Shown here one piece after another: positions 1-9,800 of a stretch of DNA of 28,569 bases. Where the stretch lies: assembly GCA_038562555.1 (NCBI GenBank), contig JBCFBK010000066.1:1-28569 (forward strand), in the 5' to 3' direction. The position numbers and the translations under genes are program-made. This DNA is from JBCFBK01 sp038562555 (lineage in GTDB: Bacteria > Bacteroidota > Bacteroidia > Bacteroidales > Prolixibacteraceae). A model generated the notes under the pieces. It saw only the letters and a list, made by a program, of their open reading frames with translations, made no database searches and was not told where the DNA came from. Positions within the stretch are counted from its first letter, which is position 1, and the number at the start of each line of letters is the position of its first letter.

Positions 1-269
1 AAGAATTTATTTCGCTTGTATCGGTTCATTCAGATTCACTGGTTTATCTTCCAAAAATAGGGGATAAAATGGTAAATCCATCTGTAAACTCAAAATGCGA
101 AGAGCGGCTGGCGGTTCAATTACAGGGGGCAAATTGGTCAATAACCGGACTATTGGACCGAGATACCACAAAAAAATGCTAAATTTAGTCCTGATAGCGC
201 TCCTGCCGGCTATAATCGAATTAATGTGCAGAGATATTTGAACCGGCAACAAAACCAGCCAGGAGAAGA
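1..269. other. Unresolved stretch before the RhuM gene
   Basis: No gene is recognised here. In one plus frame, codons are open from the left edge to about 182; in another, a run is open from about 151 to the TAG at 284-286, so its end overlaps the start of the following rhuM fragment by 17 bases. The tail of that second run reads as ordinary protein (SAPAGYNRINVQRYL) and could be the 3' end of a decayed or frameshifted gene, but I cannot name the family. An 81-codon minus-strand frame (7-252) has no recognisable content. Confidence 0.3.
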
Positions 270-602
270 ATGGAAAACAAAATAGAAATATTTGTAACAG
301 CCGACAACGAAACCGAAATAAAGGTCCAGTTTGATGCGGATACTGTTTGGCTTAACCAGTCTCAAATGGCCGAATTATTTGACCGTGACAGATCAGTCGT
401 AACGAGGCACGTCTCCAATATTTTTAAAGAAAGAGAATTAGAGAAAAAAGTGGTGAGTGCAAAATTTGCACATACCACTCAGCACGGCGCTATTAAAGGG
501 AAAGAACAACTAAAACAAACCGAATATTACAATCTTGATGTGATCATTTTCGTCGGCTACCGTGTCAAATCGCAGCCTGGCACCCAAAAGGCATGGTGGT
601 GA
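270..602 (+). pseudogene. RhuM-family virulence protein, truncated
   Basis: The 110-aa product matches the N-terminus of the RhuM family (Bacteroidota members are usually over 300 aa, often found beside restriction or toxin loci). Visible family features are an opening beta-rich stretch, the segment TVWLNQSQMAELFDRDRSVV (a winged-helix-like DNA-binding start), and the block YYNLDVIIFVGYRVKSQ. In the family that block continues into GTQFRxWA; here it reads PGTQKAWW and stops at TGA 600-602. The remaining two thirds are absent from the following sequence, so this is a break by deletion or recombination, not a simple stop mutation. The product is probably non-functional. Cellular role of intact RhuM proteins is poorly known; a cytoplasmic nucleic-acid-associated role is an inference. 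Confidence 0.75.
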
Positions 603-699
603 AAAAATATACCTGACCAACCCTTTTAAAATCATAATTCTTTTTACAGAAAGTTATAAATTGATCCCGAATGTTAAACAACTAACTAAGCAAAATGCT

Positions 700-1752
700 A
701 TGAAGAAAGTTTTCACCTCAATTTTGATTCTGACGAGCTTAATTTCTCTTGGACAAAATCCGCCAATTGACTATTTATGGAAATTGTACAATTCGCAGGA
801 TTTAAAATCAGTAATCGAAAAAGCGAAACCGCTTCTTGAAAATGACCCCAATAACATTGATTTGAATTTAATGATAGGCCGTTCATTCACGGACCGGGCG
901 GACTTCAAAAATGCGATTCCGTATCTGGAATTGGCAGCGAGGACCGATAGCAGCAATTCCTGGCGTAAAGCATGGGCACTCCGCTATTTAGGCGTATGCT
1001 ATTATATGCTTGAGGACTACGACGGTTCAAAAAAATCACTAAAGGAGTGTTTTGATTTAAAAGTGACAAAAAATGTAACCCAGGACGCAGGTTTAAAGAT
1101 CTTGTTGTTTGGATTTGACGATTTTTACAAGGATTGGAAAACTGTTGAATCGGATAATTTTAGATTTCATTTTCAGAACATGAGCGAATCTGATATAAAA
1201 AGCTATATATCGTCAAGAGAAGATGCTTTTCAAAACATAAACACCTTCTTTAACAGTCAATTACCAAAAAAGATTGATTTTTTCGTTTGGGAATCGAAAG
1301 AGGATGCAATGAATTTGTTAAGAGCCAATCTAGGGTTTGCTGAGCCGGCATCGTGTATTGTGCATTCTCATTATCAGCAAACAAGAGGACACGAGATGAC
1401 TCATGTTGTTTCAAACTATTCGACCGGGATGGTTGCTAAAACAGGATTGATCAATGAGGGTACGGCAGTGTGTTTTGATCAGACAAATCAGAACAGAGAA
1501 CAAATTGTAAAGGATTGGCTAAAGGCAAATGGCAAAAAGATACAGGTAGGGGAGATTTGGGCGAATTGGAAAAGTTATCCCGAGGATTTAACGTATCCGC
1601 TTTCCGGATTATTTGTGAGAGAATTGATTGACAATTTTGGACGGGAGAAATTTCTTCAGTTTTTTGGCAATCAAACCTATGAAAATGCCAGGTTAATATT
1701 CGATGACCATCTGGATGTTGTAATCAAAGAGTTTGAAAATAAGATAAATTGA
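700..1752 (+). CDS. Secreted TPR protein with HExxH metallopeptidase motif
   Basis: 350 aa from the ATG at 700. A longer frame begins near 562, but the ATG at 700 gives a clean signal peptide (MKKVFTSILILTSLISLG) and is preferred. Residues about 20-115 look like tetratricopeptide helices (NPPIDYLWKLYNSQDLK; DLNLMIGRSFTDRADFKNAI; LGVCYYMLEDYDGSKKSL). The C-terminal half carries H231-E232-M-T-H235 followed by NEGTA with Glu253, which fits a gluzincin zinc site (two His, catalytic Glu, downstream Glu ligand). This suggests a periplasmic or exported zinc peptidase with a TPR docking region; substrate unknown. It faces the next gene tail to tail. Its AT-rich codon use differs from the GC-richer Sus locus, consistent with an accessory origin. 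The fold call is by motif only. Confidence 0.75.
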   Translation: MKKVFTSILILTSLISLGQNPPIDYLWKLYNSQDLKSVIEKAKPLLENDPNNIDLNLMIGRSFTDRADFKNAIPYLELAARTDSSNSWRKAWALRYLGVCYYMLEDYDGSKKSLKECFDLKVTKNVTQDAGLKILLFGFDDFYKDWKTVESDNFRFHFQNMSESDIKSYISSREDAFQNINTFFNSQLPKKIDFFVWESKEDAMNLLRANLGFAEPASCIVHSHYQQTRGHEMTHVVSNYSTGMVAKTGLINEGTAVCFDQTNQNREQIVKDWLKANGKKIQVGEIWANWKSYPEDLTYPLSGLFVRELIDNFGREKFLQFFGNQTYENARLIFDDHLDVVIKEFENKIN

Positions 1753-1787
1753 AATGAAAACATATCAGCATGAATCCAACAACCCGC

Positions 1788-1809
1788 CCTGCCAGCAAGT
1801 GCTGACAGG
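1788..1809 (-). terminator. Hairpin after the beta-helix gene
   Basis: Inverted repeat CCTGCCAGCA/TGCTGACAGG in the spacer between convergent genes. Read on the minus strand, all ten positions pair, one as a G-U wobble; on the plus strand the same position is a C-A mismatch. That favours action on the minus-strand transcript, as the 3' end of the Sus-type operon. No U-tract follows, so it may be a processing or stability element and not a classical intrinsic terminator. Confidence 0.4.
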
Positions 1810-1856
1810 AGAACCCTTCATACCACTGCACTTACGCGAGCTCGCTATCGTTCCGG

Positions 1857-3419
1857 TCACGGAACAGGTTCGTGCGCGCCTTTGCTGATTTTGTTGTTCT
1901 TTATCCGGGCATTGCCGTCAATATCAAGGGTGCCGTTTATGTCGGCCGAAATCACGATTCCGTTGTTTGCGGCCGGAGAGGCGGGTTGTATCCGTAAATC
2001 AGGAGCAGCTGCGTTTACCAGTATCGGATCGATTCCGTTGGTTGAATGGACATCGCCGCCACAGGCCTGTTTCCACTCAGCAAAACCAGTATAATGCGTT
2101 CCGTTCCAGATCCACCTGGCCATGCCAGTTGTGTAGTAAAGATTATAATCGATCACATTATTCGATCCCGTGCTGGTGTATTTGTGGACAAAAACGTCAT
2201 TTTCAGCTCTTGCATAAATGATGTTGTTTTTTATCACATTGTAAAAACAGTTTTCGGTCAGCCTGATTTCGCCTTCCACCTCGTTGAAATAGCCCAAAAC
2301 CTTATTGTTGAATGCGAGCGTGTTATTTACGACATAGCATTTCCGTGTGCCTCCTGAGGTGTAATTCAAATAGCCACCCAGATAGATTCCGGTACGCCAG
2401 CAGTTGCTGACAAAGTTATTCCGTACGATGCAGCCTTCGGTGGGATAATTGTCAGTCTCACTCACCAGTCCGATGCCCCGGTCTGAATCAAACACCTTGT
2501 TTCTTTCGACAATGATATTTCTTGCCCCGTCAACATAGATTCCAATGGCGCCATAACCTCCCAGCGGCCCCAGCGCATTTTCGATCTGATAGACGGTATT
2601 TCCAACGATCAGTCCGTTGCGCGCATAATTATGCTCCGCGACGCTGTTAGCGGCATATCCGCCGGCGGCATCGATGCCAATATTTTCACCGTTATAGATG
2701 GTGTTATTCCGGATGATGAAGCCATCGACATAACCGTTAATGGTCAGGTTCTCACTGTAGCCGGTATTGCAGTCGTGGATGATGTTCTCTTCGACCAGAA
2801 TGTTTTTCATGGGCACATTGGTATTTCCAATAATTTCGATACCGTGTCCGCTTCGGCCGTCTTCAAGCTTTACGTTGTGCTCGATGTGATAGATTTTATT
2901 CTTCCGGATGATGATGTTTCCGGAGCCTTCGGTTGCCAGAATCCCGTTGACATCGACCCAGGGCGTACTGCTTTTATAGTTGCAGACATCAAAGCCCTGA
3001 AATACGATGTAGTTTACATTGCGGATGGTTACCAGCGCTTCCTTCCCGGTAACCGGAAGTCCGGTACCGTCAATAACCGGCACTTCTCCCGGATATGCTT
3101 TCAGGGTGATGTATTGATCTGAACTGCCCGACCGCGGGAACGATACTTTTTCATAATACCTCCCGGCCCGCACAATCACCGTATCGCCGGGAAACGCTTT
3201 TTTCAAGGTGTTGTGGATGCTTTTAAGCGGAGCGTTGATGGTCCCCTCGTTCGCATCCCGCCCGTCGGGCGACACATAGTAGCTGCGTGCAGATTCAGTT
3301 TCAGGAGGCGCATCGGTTTCGTCCGACTCCGTGCAACCGAAAACCACTGAACTTAACAAGAGCAGTACCCCGAGGAAAACCTGATATTTTCCCGGCTTGT
3401 ATTTTTTTCTATTATCCAT
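1857..3419 (-). CDS. Lipoprotein with right-handed parallel beta-helix
   Basis: 520 aa from the ATG at 3419; the frame extends further upstream but this start gives a lipoprotein signal (LLLLSSVVFGC) typical of surface-exposed Bacteroidota proteins. After the lipobox comes YYVSPDGRDANEGTINAPLK, the usual opening of DUF1565/PbH1 beta-helix proteins, then about 15 Asn-rich coils (IIIRKNKIYHI, ILVEENIIHDC, FIIRNNTIYNG, IIVERNKVFDS, CIVRNNFVSNC). The tail, with PASPAANNG and GAHEP, resembles the choice-of-anchor-Q ending of such proteins. Many family members are polysaccharide lyases or glycan-binding proteins; I see no recognisable catalytic motif, so lyase activity is only a possibility. It is the last gene of the susC/susD operon, which supports a role in glycan attack or binding at the cell surface. 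Confidence 0.8.
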   Translation of the reverse strand: MDNRKKYKPGKYQVFLGVLLLLSSVVFGCTESDETDAPPETESARSYYVSPDGRDANEGTINAPLKSIHNTLKKAFPGDTVIVRAGRYYEKVSFPRSGSSDQYITLKAYPGEVPVIDGTGLPVTGKEALVTIRNVNYIVFQGFDVCNYKSSTPWVDVNGILATEGSGNIIIRKNKIYHIEHNVKLEDGRSGHGIEIIGNTNVPMKNILVEENIIHDCNTGYSENLTINGYVDGFIIRNNTIYNGENIGIDAAGGYAANSVAEHNYARNGLIVGNTVYQIENALGPLGGYGAIGIYVDGARNIIVERNKVFDSDRGIGLVSETDNYPTEGCIVRNNFVSNCWRTGIYLGGYLNYTSGGTRKCYVVNNTLAFNNKVLGYFNEVEGEIRLTENCFYNVIKNNIIYARAENDVFVHKYTSTGSNNVIDYNLYYTTGMARWIWNGTHYTGFAEWKQACGGDVHSTNGIDPILVNAAAPDLRIQPASPAANNGIVISADINGTLDIDGNARIKNNKISKGAHEPVP

Positions 3420-3442
3420 TGCTGATAGTTGGTTTAATGCAA

Positions 3443-3503
3443 CAGCGATCAGCCTTTGGTACCCTTGAAAAATAACAAACAGTACCAAAGGCCAATATCG
3501 CTG
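3443..3503 (-). promoter_or_regulatory. Long hairpin between TIG/NHL and beta-helix genes
   Basis: Near-perfect inverted repeat filling the spacer. Outer arms are CAGCGAT (3443-3449) and ATCGCTG (3497-3503); inner arms are GCCTTTGGTAC (3452-3462) and GTACCAAAGGC (3482-3492), around a 19-base loop. That gives 18 paired bases with a small asymmetric bulge. On the minus strand it starts 7 bases after the upstream stop codon and ends 23 bases before the next start; no U-tract follows. It probably acts as an mRNA processing or stabilising element, or as partial attenuation inside the operon. Confidence 0.6.
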
Positions 3504-3510
3504 GTGGTGC

Positions 3511-4893
3511 TTACTCGGAGACGATTTTCCGGACGCAGTTATTATTCTTATCAAGCACATACACGGTGCCGTTTTTATCGACCGCTACACCGGTTGGTCC
3601 GCGGAAAGCAGCAGCCTCGCCAACCGCATCGGTGTAGCCGGAAACGCTGCTGCCTGCAAACGTGGCGACCTGGTAGGTTCCTGCTGCTATTTGCCGGATC
3701 GATTGATCTGCGTTATAGGCTCCGCCGTCCCAGGTCCCGTTGCCTGCCACGTAGATATTGCCGGCCGTGTCAACTTCCAGGCCCCAGGGGTACGAAAATT
3801 GTGCAGCGGTTCCGGGGCCGTTCAGGTACCCTGCAGTGCCGCTTCCGGCAATGGTGCTGCCTTGCCACGTACCTGCCGTGTACCGGTTAACCATGTGACT
3901 GCCATGTACACAAACGTACAGGTTTCCATCAGCGTCGAAATCGATCCCTGCCGGATAAAGAAGCCCGGTAACAACCGGATCGCCACTCGTTCCCTGCTCT
4001 GTAACGGGATAGACATTTCCGGCTCCGATGCAAGACGAATAATACACGTAGCCTGTCTTTTTATCAAAGGCCACGCTCCAGGGTTCCTGATGTGCAAAGG
4101 CCCAGGTCGTTGTCGTTCCGTCGGGCGATATTTTCCGGACATCCCAGTTGCCCGGATCGACCGAATAGACATTGCCATCGGCATCAACGTCCACATCATA
4201 AGGCATACTGAACCGGGCTTCAGTTCCCTTACCGTCGGCGTAGCCCTGGCTGTTTGGATTCCCGGCAAGGGTGGTCACCTTTCCTGCCGGGTCGATTTTC
4301 CTGATGCAGTAATTACCGGGATCGGCAACATACACGTTCAGGTTATCATCGACAGCAATGCCCATGCTTCTGTACCAGACCTGCCCGCTGAAATTAAACA
4401 TGGCGATGTCGCCGGCGCCGTCCTGATATCCGGCCTGGCCCGTACCAGCCAGGGTACTGACTGTACGGGTATAGCTATAGGTAAAATTTTCAGCGCTTTG
4501 GGCTGTTTTGTCTGCTATGGCAACCGTGAGCGGGCCCGAGCCTGCTTTTTTAGGTACAACAACCATAATCTGGTTACTGCTTGCACCCACAATAGCCAGT
4601 GAACGGCCATTCAGGCTTACCGATATTCTGGAAGTATCTTCTGTAAAGTTTGTGCCTGTAATCAGCACTTCAGTGCCGCCGCCGCCGGTTGCCGGGATGA
4701 AACTCCCGATGGTGATGGGAGAAGAAGGATCAAACGAATCGGAATCATCCTTTTCACAACCGGTCATTGCAAGCGACACACTGCAGAACACTGCGGCCCA
4801 CCGCAATACCTTTTTTATCCGGAAGTGATTTATTTTTGAGTTGCCCGAGAGCACCTGCATGATGCTGTCCGCGCCTTTATCTATTTGCTTCAT
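3511..4893 (-). CDS. TIG-domain and NHL-repeat surface lipoprotein
   Basis: 460 aa with a lipoprotein signal ending LAMTGC (Cys46 from the ATG at 4893; Cys35 if the inner ATG, residue 12, is used). Residues about 56-138 form an IPT/TIG immunoglobulin-like domain (PITIGSFIPATGGGGTEVLI, ITGTNF, VVVPKKAGSGPLTV). The rest is an NHL-type beta-propeller with repeated blocks such as GIAVDDNLNVYVADPGNYCI, DVDVDADGNVYSVDPGN, GIDFDADGNLYVCVHGS, GLEVDTAGNIYVAGNG and GVAVDKNGTVYVLDKNNN, each ending in a RKI-like strand. TIG proteins placed directly after susD are commonly surface glycan-binding proteins; the propeller could bind sugar or a partner protein. It follows susD by 33 bases on the same strand, so co-transcription is likely. 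No catalytic motif was seen. Confidence 0.88.
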   Translation of the reverse strand: MKQIDKGADSIMQVLSGNSKINHFRIKKVLRWAAVFCSVSLAMTGCEKDDSDSFDPSSPITIGSFIPATGGGGTEVLITGTNFTEDTSRISVSLNGRSLAIVGASSNQIMVVVPKKAGSGPLTVAIADKTAQSAENFTYSYTRTVSTLAGTGQAGYQDGAGDIAMFNFSGQVWYRSMGIAVDDNLNVYVADPGNYCIRKIDPAGKVTTLAGNPNSQGYADGKGTEARFSMPYDVDVDADGNVYSVDPGNWDVRKISPDGTTTTWAFAHQEPWSVAFDKKTGYVYYSSCIGAGNVYPVTEQGTSGDPVVTGLLYPAGIDFDADGNLYVCVHGSHMVNRYTAGTWQGSTIAGSGTAGYLNGPGTAAQFSYPWGLEVDTAGNIYVAGNGTWDGGAYNADQSIRQIAAGTYQVATFAGSSVSGYTDAVGEAAAFRGPTGVAVDKNGTVYVLDKNNNCVRKIVSE

Positions 4894-4926
4894 AATACAT
4901 TCTGTTGTTAATTTTCAAAGGAATAA

Positions 4927-6819
4927 TTACCAGCCCGGGTTTTGTACCAATGCTTTGTCGCGGTCAAGATCTTTTTGCTGGATGGGGTAGAGGTACATTT
5001 TATCGTCCCAGTACCTTTTCTGGAAGAGTGTCCGGCTGTAGAATCCGGTATAGGAGAAACCCAGACCGCCATCGTCGGCATTTACATTCATGCTGTAAAT
5101 GGTTTGGTTTGCCGGCAGCCCCAGCAACAAGCGTCGACCAAGCGTGTAATACCGGTCGCCTTCAAAGCAGAGCTCAATTTGCCGTTCGCGTAAAATGAAT
5201 TTCCGCATCTGATCCTGGTTACCCACCGCCTCCGGGTATACCTCGTCGATTCCCGGCAAGCCGGCTCTTTCCCTCACCAGGTTCAGGTAAGTGACAATGT
5301 CGGTGTTCGACGGGTCATATTCGTTCAGGGCTTCAACGTAGTTCAGCAATATTTCGGCATAGCGAATGAGGATATAGGGCCGGTAACTGGCCACGTCATT
5401 GCGGATATTGTCGTTCGGGCTGAGCCTTTTCGAAACACAATAGCCTGTGATGTTGTTGCTTCCGGCCACTTTTTGTCCCGATTTCCCATTGTAGTAAAAC
5501 TCTGTCCGGCCTGTTCCGTCTTTGTTGCCGTCAGAAGAAAAGTAATTTTTGTCGTCGGTTGTGGGAGCCGAAACAACAGGGCGCGCGTTGTACTGGATGT
5601 AAGCATAAAACCGTGGTTCGCGGTTCGCGTACATGTTCCATTCTCCTTTCAGATGTCCCCAGCTTTGGGCGCTTCTTTCGGCGGCAAAGCCGGTTTCCTG
5701 ATAACCCGATGCCGGATCGTCGATTGTCTTTCCGTTGTTCATGTAAAATGCATCCACAATATTCTGGGTTGCATTGTACAGGTTATAACCGCCCGGTCCC
5801 GGCGATGCACATTTTGTGAAACCCCAGTGCGACCAGTTATTATTTGAAAAGACAATTTCATCGTTCCAGTTGACCAGGAAAAGGTTTCGGCAGGATAAAA
5901 ACGGATTTTGATCGGTATACAGTTGATATACATTCAGATCGATCACCGACTTGGCTGCGTCTGCGGCTGTTTTCCATTTATTCGCGTCGCGGGGCGTTGG
6001 TGCAAGCAACGTACCGTCTTGATTTTTGAAACCGGCGAAGTCGGGATTGCCGTTCCACAACTCACTTGCCGCCAGCAGGGCGACCTGTGCTTTCACGGCC
6101 AGGCAGGCCCCCCTGGTAGGCCGTCCGTAATTGCTCGACGAGCTCCAGACAGCGGGCAGTACGCCCGATGCCTGATCCATCAGCTCATTAATATACACCA
6201 CACAGGTATCGAACGGGGCCCTTGGGTATTGATTGAAATCGTCTGTCTGGCTAATTTCACCGGTCAGTTTGACAAACGGACCATATTGCTGCAACAGCTT
6301 CCAGTAAAACCACCCGCGCAGAAACCTGGCTTCGGCTGTGTACTGTTTTTTCAGCTCGTCACTAAGCTGCGATTCGGGCACGATGCTGATGTTTTTTTCA
6401 AACACAAACGACTTGCGGATACCCGTATAATAATTGCTCCAATTAAACGTATACTCACTTTGAGGACTCCAGTTTCCGCTCACCATTTGCCGCACATACG
6501 TGCTTGGAATCGAAACCGACGATTCATCGCTGGCACCCATACTCGACGGATCACCGCCATCGGTAACATGCACATACGAATACACATTGTAGAGGTATGC
6601 TTCGGCATTTGCCCTTGTTGCCCAGATCATGTCGCTTGTGATCAGGTTATCGGGTTCCTGGTCAAGATATTCGCACGAAGCGAAGAAGGCGGCCAGCAAA
6701 ATTGCCATAAACGGCAGGAACAACTTCATCCGGTAGCCTGACCCGAGGGCAGGGCGTAATTTTAGCATGTTCCCGGATTCATGTAAATCTGTATCTGATG
6801 AAAAATATCTTGGTATCAT
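4927..6819 (-). CDS. SusD/RagB-family nutrient-binding lipoprotein
   Basis: 630 aa from the ATG at 6819, 18 bases after the susC stop. An inner ATG at 6729 gives the more typical short lipoprotein signal (MKLFLPFMAILLAAFFASC), so the true start may be there. Family marks are the N-terminal CEYLDQEPDN, the TPR-like segment AEARFLRGWFYWKLLQQYGP, LIRYAEILLNYVEALNEY, the arginine-rich block RKFILRERQIELCFEGDRYY, and the C-terminal ending ALVQNPGW. SusD proteins sit on the outer face of the outer membrane and form the lid of the SusC pore, capturing oligosaccharides. The length is within the usual range. It is paired with the STN-bearing SusC just upstream. Glycan specificity cannot be read from the sequence. 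Confidence 0.95.
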   Translation of the reverse strand: MIPRYFSSDTDLHESGNMLKLRPALGSGYRMKLFLPFMAILLAAFFASCEYLDQEPDNLITSDMIWATRANAEAYLYNVYSYVHVTDGGDPSSMGASDESSVSIPSTYVRQMVSGNWSPQSEYTFNWSNYYTGIRKSFVFEKNISIVPESQLSDELKKQYTAEARFLRGWFYWKLLQQYGPFVKLTGEISQTDDFNQYPRAPFDTCVVYINELMDQASGVLPAVWSSSSNYGRPTRGACLAVKAQVALLAASELWNGNPDFAGFKNQDGTLLAPTPRDANKWKTAADAAKSVIDLNVYQLYTDQNPFLSCRNLFLVNWNDEIVFSNNNWSHWGFTKCASPGPGGYNLYNATQNIVDAFYMNNGKTIDDPASGYQETGFAAERSAQSWGHLKGEWNMYANREPRFYAYIQYNARPVVSAPTTDDKNYFSSDGNKDGTGRTEFYYNGKSGQKVAGSNNITGYCVSKRLSPNDNIRNDVASYRPYILIRYAEILLNYVEALNEYDPSNTDIVTYLNLVRERAGLPGIDEVYPEAVGNQDQMRKFILRERQIELCFEGDRYYTLGRRLLLGLPANQTIYSMNVNADDGGLGFSYTGFYSRTLFQKRYWDDKMYLYPIQQKDLDRDKALVQNPGW

Positions 6820-6837
6820 AGTAAATTCGTTTAATGA

Positions 6838-9800
6838 TTAAAATTGAGCCCGCACACCCAGCGTGATTGTCCGTACAGGAGGGTAACCCGCTCCGCCTGA
6901 TCCCAGCTCCGGATCCCACAATTTGAATTTGGAGAAGGTCAGCAGGTTCTGCCCCGACAGGTAGAAGTACAAGTTAGAGAAGGCTTTGCCATGGTTTGAA
7001 TTCGAGAAAACCGTGTATCCGAACGAAGCCTGTTTTAAACGCCAAAAGCTGCCATCTTTTAACCACCAGGTGCCTGACTGGTAATTGTTATCAGACAGTG
7101 TTGCCACGCTTAAGCGGGGGTAATCCACGTTCTGTACAGGGTTTTCTTCGGTCCACCGGCTGGTTACATTCGAGAGCACGTTGCCGGGATACTGGCCCAT
7201 GCCGGCAAAGGGCACAACACCAACTCCGGGCGAGCCCTGTCCGTCTGCAGTTATTCCTGAACCGTTTGCCATAATCCCGACGTCGCTTACGCCTTGAATA
7301 AACAGTGATAAATCGAACTTTTTATATCCGACCGAAAAGCCGGCACCATACGACAAGGTCGGGAAAGGCGATTTTCCAAGGTACCTCCAGTCGGAAGCGT
7401 TTATCGTTTCATCATTGTTCAGATCCTTGTATTTGATGTCGCCCGGCTTCGTCACGCCGAAGGTTTGATTTGGACTGTCGTCTACATCGGCCTGGTCAAC
7501 AAACAAACCTTCCGAAATGTATCCGGTAAACTCACCAAAACTGTGCCCTGTGCCCTGCTGATAAGCCAGGCTTCGTTCGGGCTCATCCTGAAAAACAATT
7601 TTATTTTTACTGTAGGTGAAATTACCGAAGACTCTTAAGGTGACATCTTTCCCAAGGTTGTCGTTATATTCGATACTCCCGTCCAGGCCTTCATTATTCA
7701 TTTCCCCTAAATTGGCATTAATGATAAGATCGCTGTATCCGGCAATGGGCGAGATGGATTGCCGTTGGATCAAAATATCTTTCCGCTGGTCGCGATAAGC
7801 TTCCACAATCAGGCTGAGCTTTTTGAACAAGCCAAGTTCCAGTCCGATGTTGGTTTTGGTCGAGGTTTCCCAGGTCAGGTTCTCTGTCCCTAAGGAGCTT
7901 TCGGCAAGCCCGCCATAATAAGTCCCGTTATAACCGAAGGAGGCGCCGTTACTTCCTGCAATTTGGGTGAGGTAGGGGAATCGGTTATATGCCTGGCCAA
8001 TCTGGTCATTTCCAACCAATCCATAGGAGCCCCTGATTTTAAGCAGGTTTATTTTGTCTGAAAGAGGCCGGAAAAAGCTTTCGTTCGAGATCACCCAACC
8101 TGCAGACACTGAGGGGAAGAAGCCAAAGCGGTTTCCTTTTGCGAAGTTTTCGGAACCGGTATAGCCCGCGTTTACTTCGAGCAGGTATTTTTCTTTGAAC
8201 CCGTACATGATCCGTCCTGCCAGGCCCTGGTTCCGGTAGGGAATAGAAAAAATGACGGAGCTGGCCGTACTTTGTATCCGGTTGCGCATGTTATAGAGTA
8301 GCAGGCCTCCGAGACTATGATCGCCAAAGGTGCGGTTGTAATTCAGGTTGGCTTCCAGGTACATGGTCCTTTCGGCTGACGACCATTGCGAGTAACCCAG
8401 CGATTCGGAGCCATACCGGGCCTGGGTATAAATCAGGTTTCCGTTCTCGTCTCTCGAACCAGCATACCACAGATCGTTTTTGCCGGTCCGGTAATTGTCA
8501 TTCTGTCCGTATGAGTCGAACGAGAACCGGCCCGTGGCGCTTAGCCCCGGTATCATGAAATCCAGCTTTTGTTTGAGGGTGAGGATTGACTGAACGATAG
8601 GTTTAAACTCGGTTGTGTATCCCGAATTTTGTACCTCATTGAGCGGGTTTGTACCACCGTTGTTCAGCGGGCCTGCCCACTTGCCATCGGGATACCGGGC
8701 CGGAAAAGAAATCGGATTGGTTGCATAGGCCGAATACCAGATTAAAGAAGAAGACACACCCGGATAGCGGCTGTTAACCAGCATGGCGGCCAGATTCACC
8801 GATAATTCTGTCGATTTCGATAAATCGACATCCACGTTTGTTCTGAAATCGTATCGTTTAAAATTGAGGTTTGGATCATAGCCGTCGATGTCCGATACTT
8901 TGTAGCTGCCATCCTGGTTATAAAAAGACATCGACACATAATACCTCACCGCCTCAGCTCCTCCGGTAACATTCACGTTGGCGTTGTACATCCGGGCCCA
9001 GTCCTTATAAATTAACTTCATCCAATTCACATTGGGATAAAGATAGGGATCCAGTCCGCTGGCCGTTTTTTGAATTTTTTCTTCCGAATAAACCGGCAGT
9101 TCGCCCATATTGACCCGAGCTTCGTTATATAGTTTCATGTACGTAACCCCGTCGATCATTTCGGGTATCCGGGTAAGACCCGAAAGGCCGGTTTCGGCTT
9201 TTACCGATATCTGCGGTTTTCCGGTCACTCCTTTTTTTGTTGTGATGATTAACACGCCGTTTGCGCCTTTCGCTCCATATACGGCAGTTGCAGAGGCATC
9301 TTTCAGAAGCGAGATGCTCTGAATGTCTTCGGTATCAATATTATTAAACGCCCCGGCATAGGTGCTTCCCACATCACTCCGCTGCACCCCGTCGATAATG
9401 ATGAGGGGATCGGTATTTCCGGTGAAGGTGCCAATACCCCTGATCGTGAAGGTCGCATTATCATAGCCCGGCTCGCCGCTGCTTTGCATGGAAATGATGC
9501 CGGCAACTTTTCCGGCCAGCGCGTTGGTCAGCGTGGGCACCGAATTCCCTTTTAAGCTTGACATTTTGACTGAAGTAACCGAACCGGTCACTGTTTCCTT
9601 TTTCTGTTCGCCATAGCCTACCACGACAATTTCGTCGACGCCGATCGACTCATCTTCCATGACGACCCGGAAATTGGTTTTATCGCCAACGGCAACCCGC
9701 TGCTTTTTCATTCCAACAAAAGAAAACACCAGGTTTTCCGCATTGCCCGAATAGTTCAGGCTGAAGTAACCGTCAGAATCGGTAATTACCCCCACCGTTG

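Noticed and set aside
7..252. 81-codon minus-strand frame at the left edge
   Set aside because: No family resemblance and overlaps several short plus-strand open runs; retained only as part of an unresolved stretch.
3691..4602. 303-codon plus-strand frame opposite the TIG/NHL gene
   Set aside because: It is the reverse complement of a strongly supported repeat protein; long antisense frames are common opposite GC-rich Bacteroidota genes.
5908..6741. 277-codon plus-strand frame opposite susD
   Set aside because: Antisense to a clear SusD with no domain of its own.
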